Positions 63,090-64,000 of a DNA stretch of 64,000 nucleotides are shown here, one piece after another (position 1 is the first letter of the stretch; every line of letters starts with the position of its first letter). The translations under genes and the position numbers were made by a program. The stretch comes from Acinetobacter sp. ANC 3781 (GTDB lineage: Bacteria > Pseudomonadota > Gammaproteobacteria > Pseudomonadales > Moraxellaceae), in the NCBI RefSeq assembly GCF_004331285.1, contig NZ_SJOH01000001.1, forward strand, positions 1 through 64,000. Reading direction: 5' to 3'. Under the pieces are notes generated by a model, which worked only from the letters and a program-made list of their open reading frames with translations, did no database searches and was not told the origin of the DNA.

Positions 63090-63790
63090 CCTTTCCTCAT
63101 TACTGAATTAAGTATATACCTCGGACATCCGCTTCATATTTGATACAAGTAGCGTTGAACTGAAAAAGTTAGAAAATTTGCATATAGCTGACTAATGGGC
63201 ACTCAGATTTAAGATCCTTAAATTGAGTTTTTTTCAGCAATATTTTTATGCTGTTTTAATCAAATTAATTCAGTACCTTATTGGTGGGAATTACACTAAT
63301 TTTTGTCTTATTTTTCTTCTTGGCCAAGGAACAATATCGAGTGAATCAAAATAAAAATATGCCATGACTTTATTTTCGCCATAAAGCTGATGTCCTAGAT
63401 TCAAGCCGAAGTATTATTTACTCAATACTCCTCGAATTAGCAGGATTTCAGTTAAAGATTTTGCATGCTTTTTATCAACCTACTTTTGCCTGATGGTCAT
63501 CTCAATTTCATTATTGCCATTTATTCTAAAAGATGGAGTTTTAGTGGCTGACTTATTTTAGTTCTTTTATATTTCGCTATTATTACTCAGACTTTACAAA
63601 CCTCGTTAAGTTGCTGGCACAATTATGAGTGATTTTACCTGTGAACAACCTAGGTTTGTCTTTTTTTGTATATGTAATTGTTGTAGTAGCCTCAGTCAAT
63701 GTTATCTTAACCATTTGAAAAATTCCGTTATCTTTCACGAGATGGATGTTCAATCCTTATATTTGTAATAGCGGCTTTTAGCGTCGTGAT
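63090..63790 (+). pseudogene. Degraded multi-pass membrane protein gene
   Basis: Plus-strand pieces in changing frames read as membrane protein: RFIFDTSSVELKKLENLHIA, FFQQYFYAVLIKLIQYLI, then YYSDFTNLVKLLAQL-stop-VILPVNNLG, LSFFVYVIVVVASVNVILTI and PLSFTRWMFNPYI. Stops separate them. The order of hydrophobic segments and the YYSDFTN block recall the N-terminal membrane part of sulfatase-type phosphoglycerol or phosphoethanolamine transferases, but this is weak. No intact catalytic domain remains. Confidence 0.35.
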
Positions 63791-63834
63791 GTCAATTCAC
63801 ACACACTGATTATGTTTTTGGAACTTTGAGTAAT

Positions 63835-64000
63835 ATGTTAAATATCAACTTTTATAACAAAATTAAACGTCTTCCTTTACTTATCGGTGCATTTTGCATC
63901 ACCAGTTTCTGTCAAGCCAACGATTTTTCTAATCACCCTTCTTATAACAGCTTTAAACAAAAAACTATGCAGACCTATGGCTTAAGTGCAGAGCAAGTTG
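63835..64000 (+). CDS. mltB: Lytic murein transglycosylase B-like protein (partial, 5' end only)
   Basis: The gene starts at ATG 63835 and runs off the window after 55 codons. It shows a signal peptide (LPLLIGAFCITSFCQA) and then SNHPSYNSFKQKTMQTYGLS, which matches the region just before the catalytic domain of MltB (a YDDFxxFxxxMxxxYGLS-type block). MltB cuts glycan strands of peptidoglycan in the periplasm. There is no lipobox Cys at the predicted cleavage site, so it may be soluble, unlike E. coli MltB. The catalytic part lies beyond the window. Confidence 0.7.
   Translation, partial: MLNINFYNKIKRLPLLIGAFCITSFCQANDFSNHPSYNSFKQKTMQTYGLSAEQV

Noticed and set aside
1-64000. CRISPR arrays, insertion sequences and rRNA genes
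   Set aside because: No regularly spaced repeats, transposase genes with terminal inverted repeats, or rRNA sequence were seen anywhere in the window.

Overview
The window reads as a piece of an Acinetobacter chromosome. It is AT-rich and Gram-negative in gene content, and it carries genes in forms I associate with that genus: dacC with a TTG start, type II NADH dehydrogenase, both isocitrate dehydrogenase types, and an OafA-type acyltransferase with an SGNH domain. The genus is an inference; I could not run a search. Most of the window is stable housekeeping DNA separated by strong stem-loop terminators. One stretch (about 50.6-59.4 kb) is a decayed lambda-like prophage ending at a tRNA-Arg gene.

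Layout. 0-4.1 kb: small membrane protein, PlsC-type acyltransferase, YebC, Lrp-type regulator, a dead lipoprotein-like gene, GST. 4.5-11.7 kb: a seven-gene sulfur-scavenging operon with two SfnB/DszC-type flavoproteins, one DszA/NtaA-type monooxygenase, two NlpA/MetQ-type binding proteins, and the MetN ATPase and MetI permease; it probably imports and desulfurises organosulfur compounds. 11.8-25.3 kb: YchF, a Met/His-rich exported peptide, Mpo1-like protein, Crp/Fnr regulator, a 58-aa exported peptide, AzlCD, PurT, GlnD, DapC, glutathione peroxidase with MsrB, and an AlaA-type aminotransferase with an extra N-terminal domain. 25.4-45 kb: acyltransferase, MFS transporter, M23 lipoprotein, Icd, RluE-like enzyme, monomeric Idh, M61 peptidase, DacC, Ndh, SlyD, Rnk, GlyA. 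A gene graveyard at 42.3-43.1 kb holds fragments of a Crp-type regulator and a TauD-type dioxygenase. 45-49.6 kb: lipase-like lipoprotein, DEDD exonuclease and three small unknown genes.

Prophage relic. Leftward from the immunity region run a Cro-like gene whose reading frame is broken at a run of seven A, a CII-like gene, a fusion of the start of a replication-O-like gene to an endolysin with a premature stop, and an Rz-like gene. Rightward is a CI-like LexA-fold repressor. Sixteen-base operator-like sites (GTTTCT-N4-rTAAAC type) occur at 52.1 kb and again at 57.1 kb, which matches lambda OR and OL. Between them, in the position of lambda rex, lie accessory genes: a 108-aa unknown, two paralogous small lipoproteins sharing promoter and leader sequence, a GAF-GGDEF diguanylate cyclase and a KTSC protein, separated by similar terminators. 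Right of the second cluster is the decayed early-left operon (membrane protein, Fis-like, unknowns, excisionase-like) running to tRNA-Arg(CCG). No integrase, head or tail genes remain.

Left of the relic, at 49.77-49.90 kb, is a well-formed candidate small RNA gene on the minus strand with near-consensus promoter, internal hairpins and a terminator. After the tRNA come an ABC-2 exporter, QueF, a conserved unknown protein, a degraded membrane-protein gene and the start of an MltB-like lytic transglycosylase cut by the window end.
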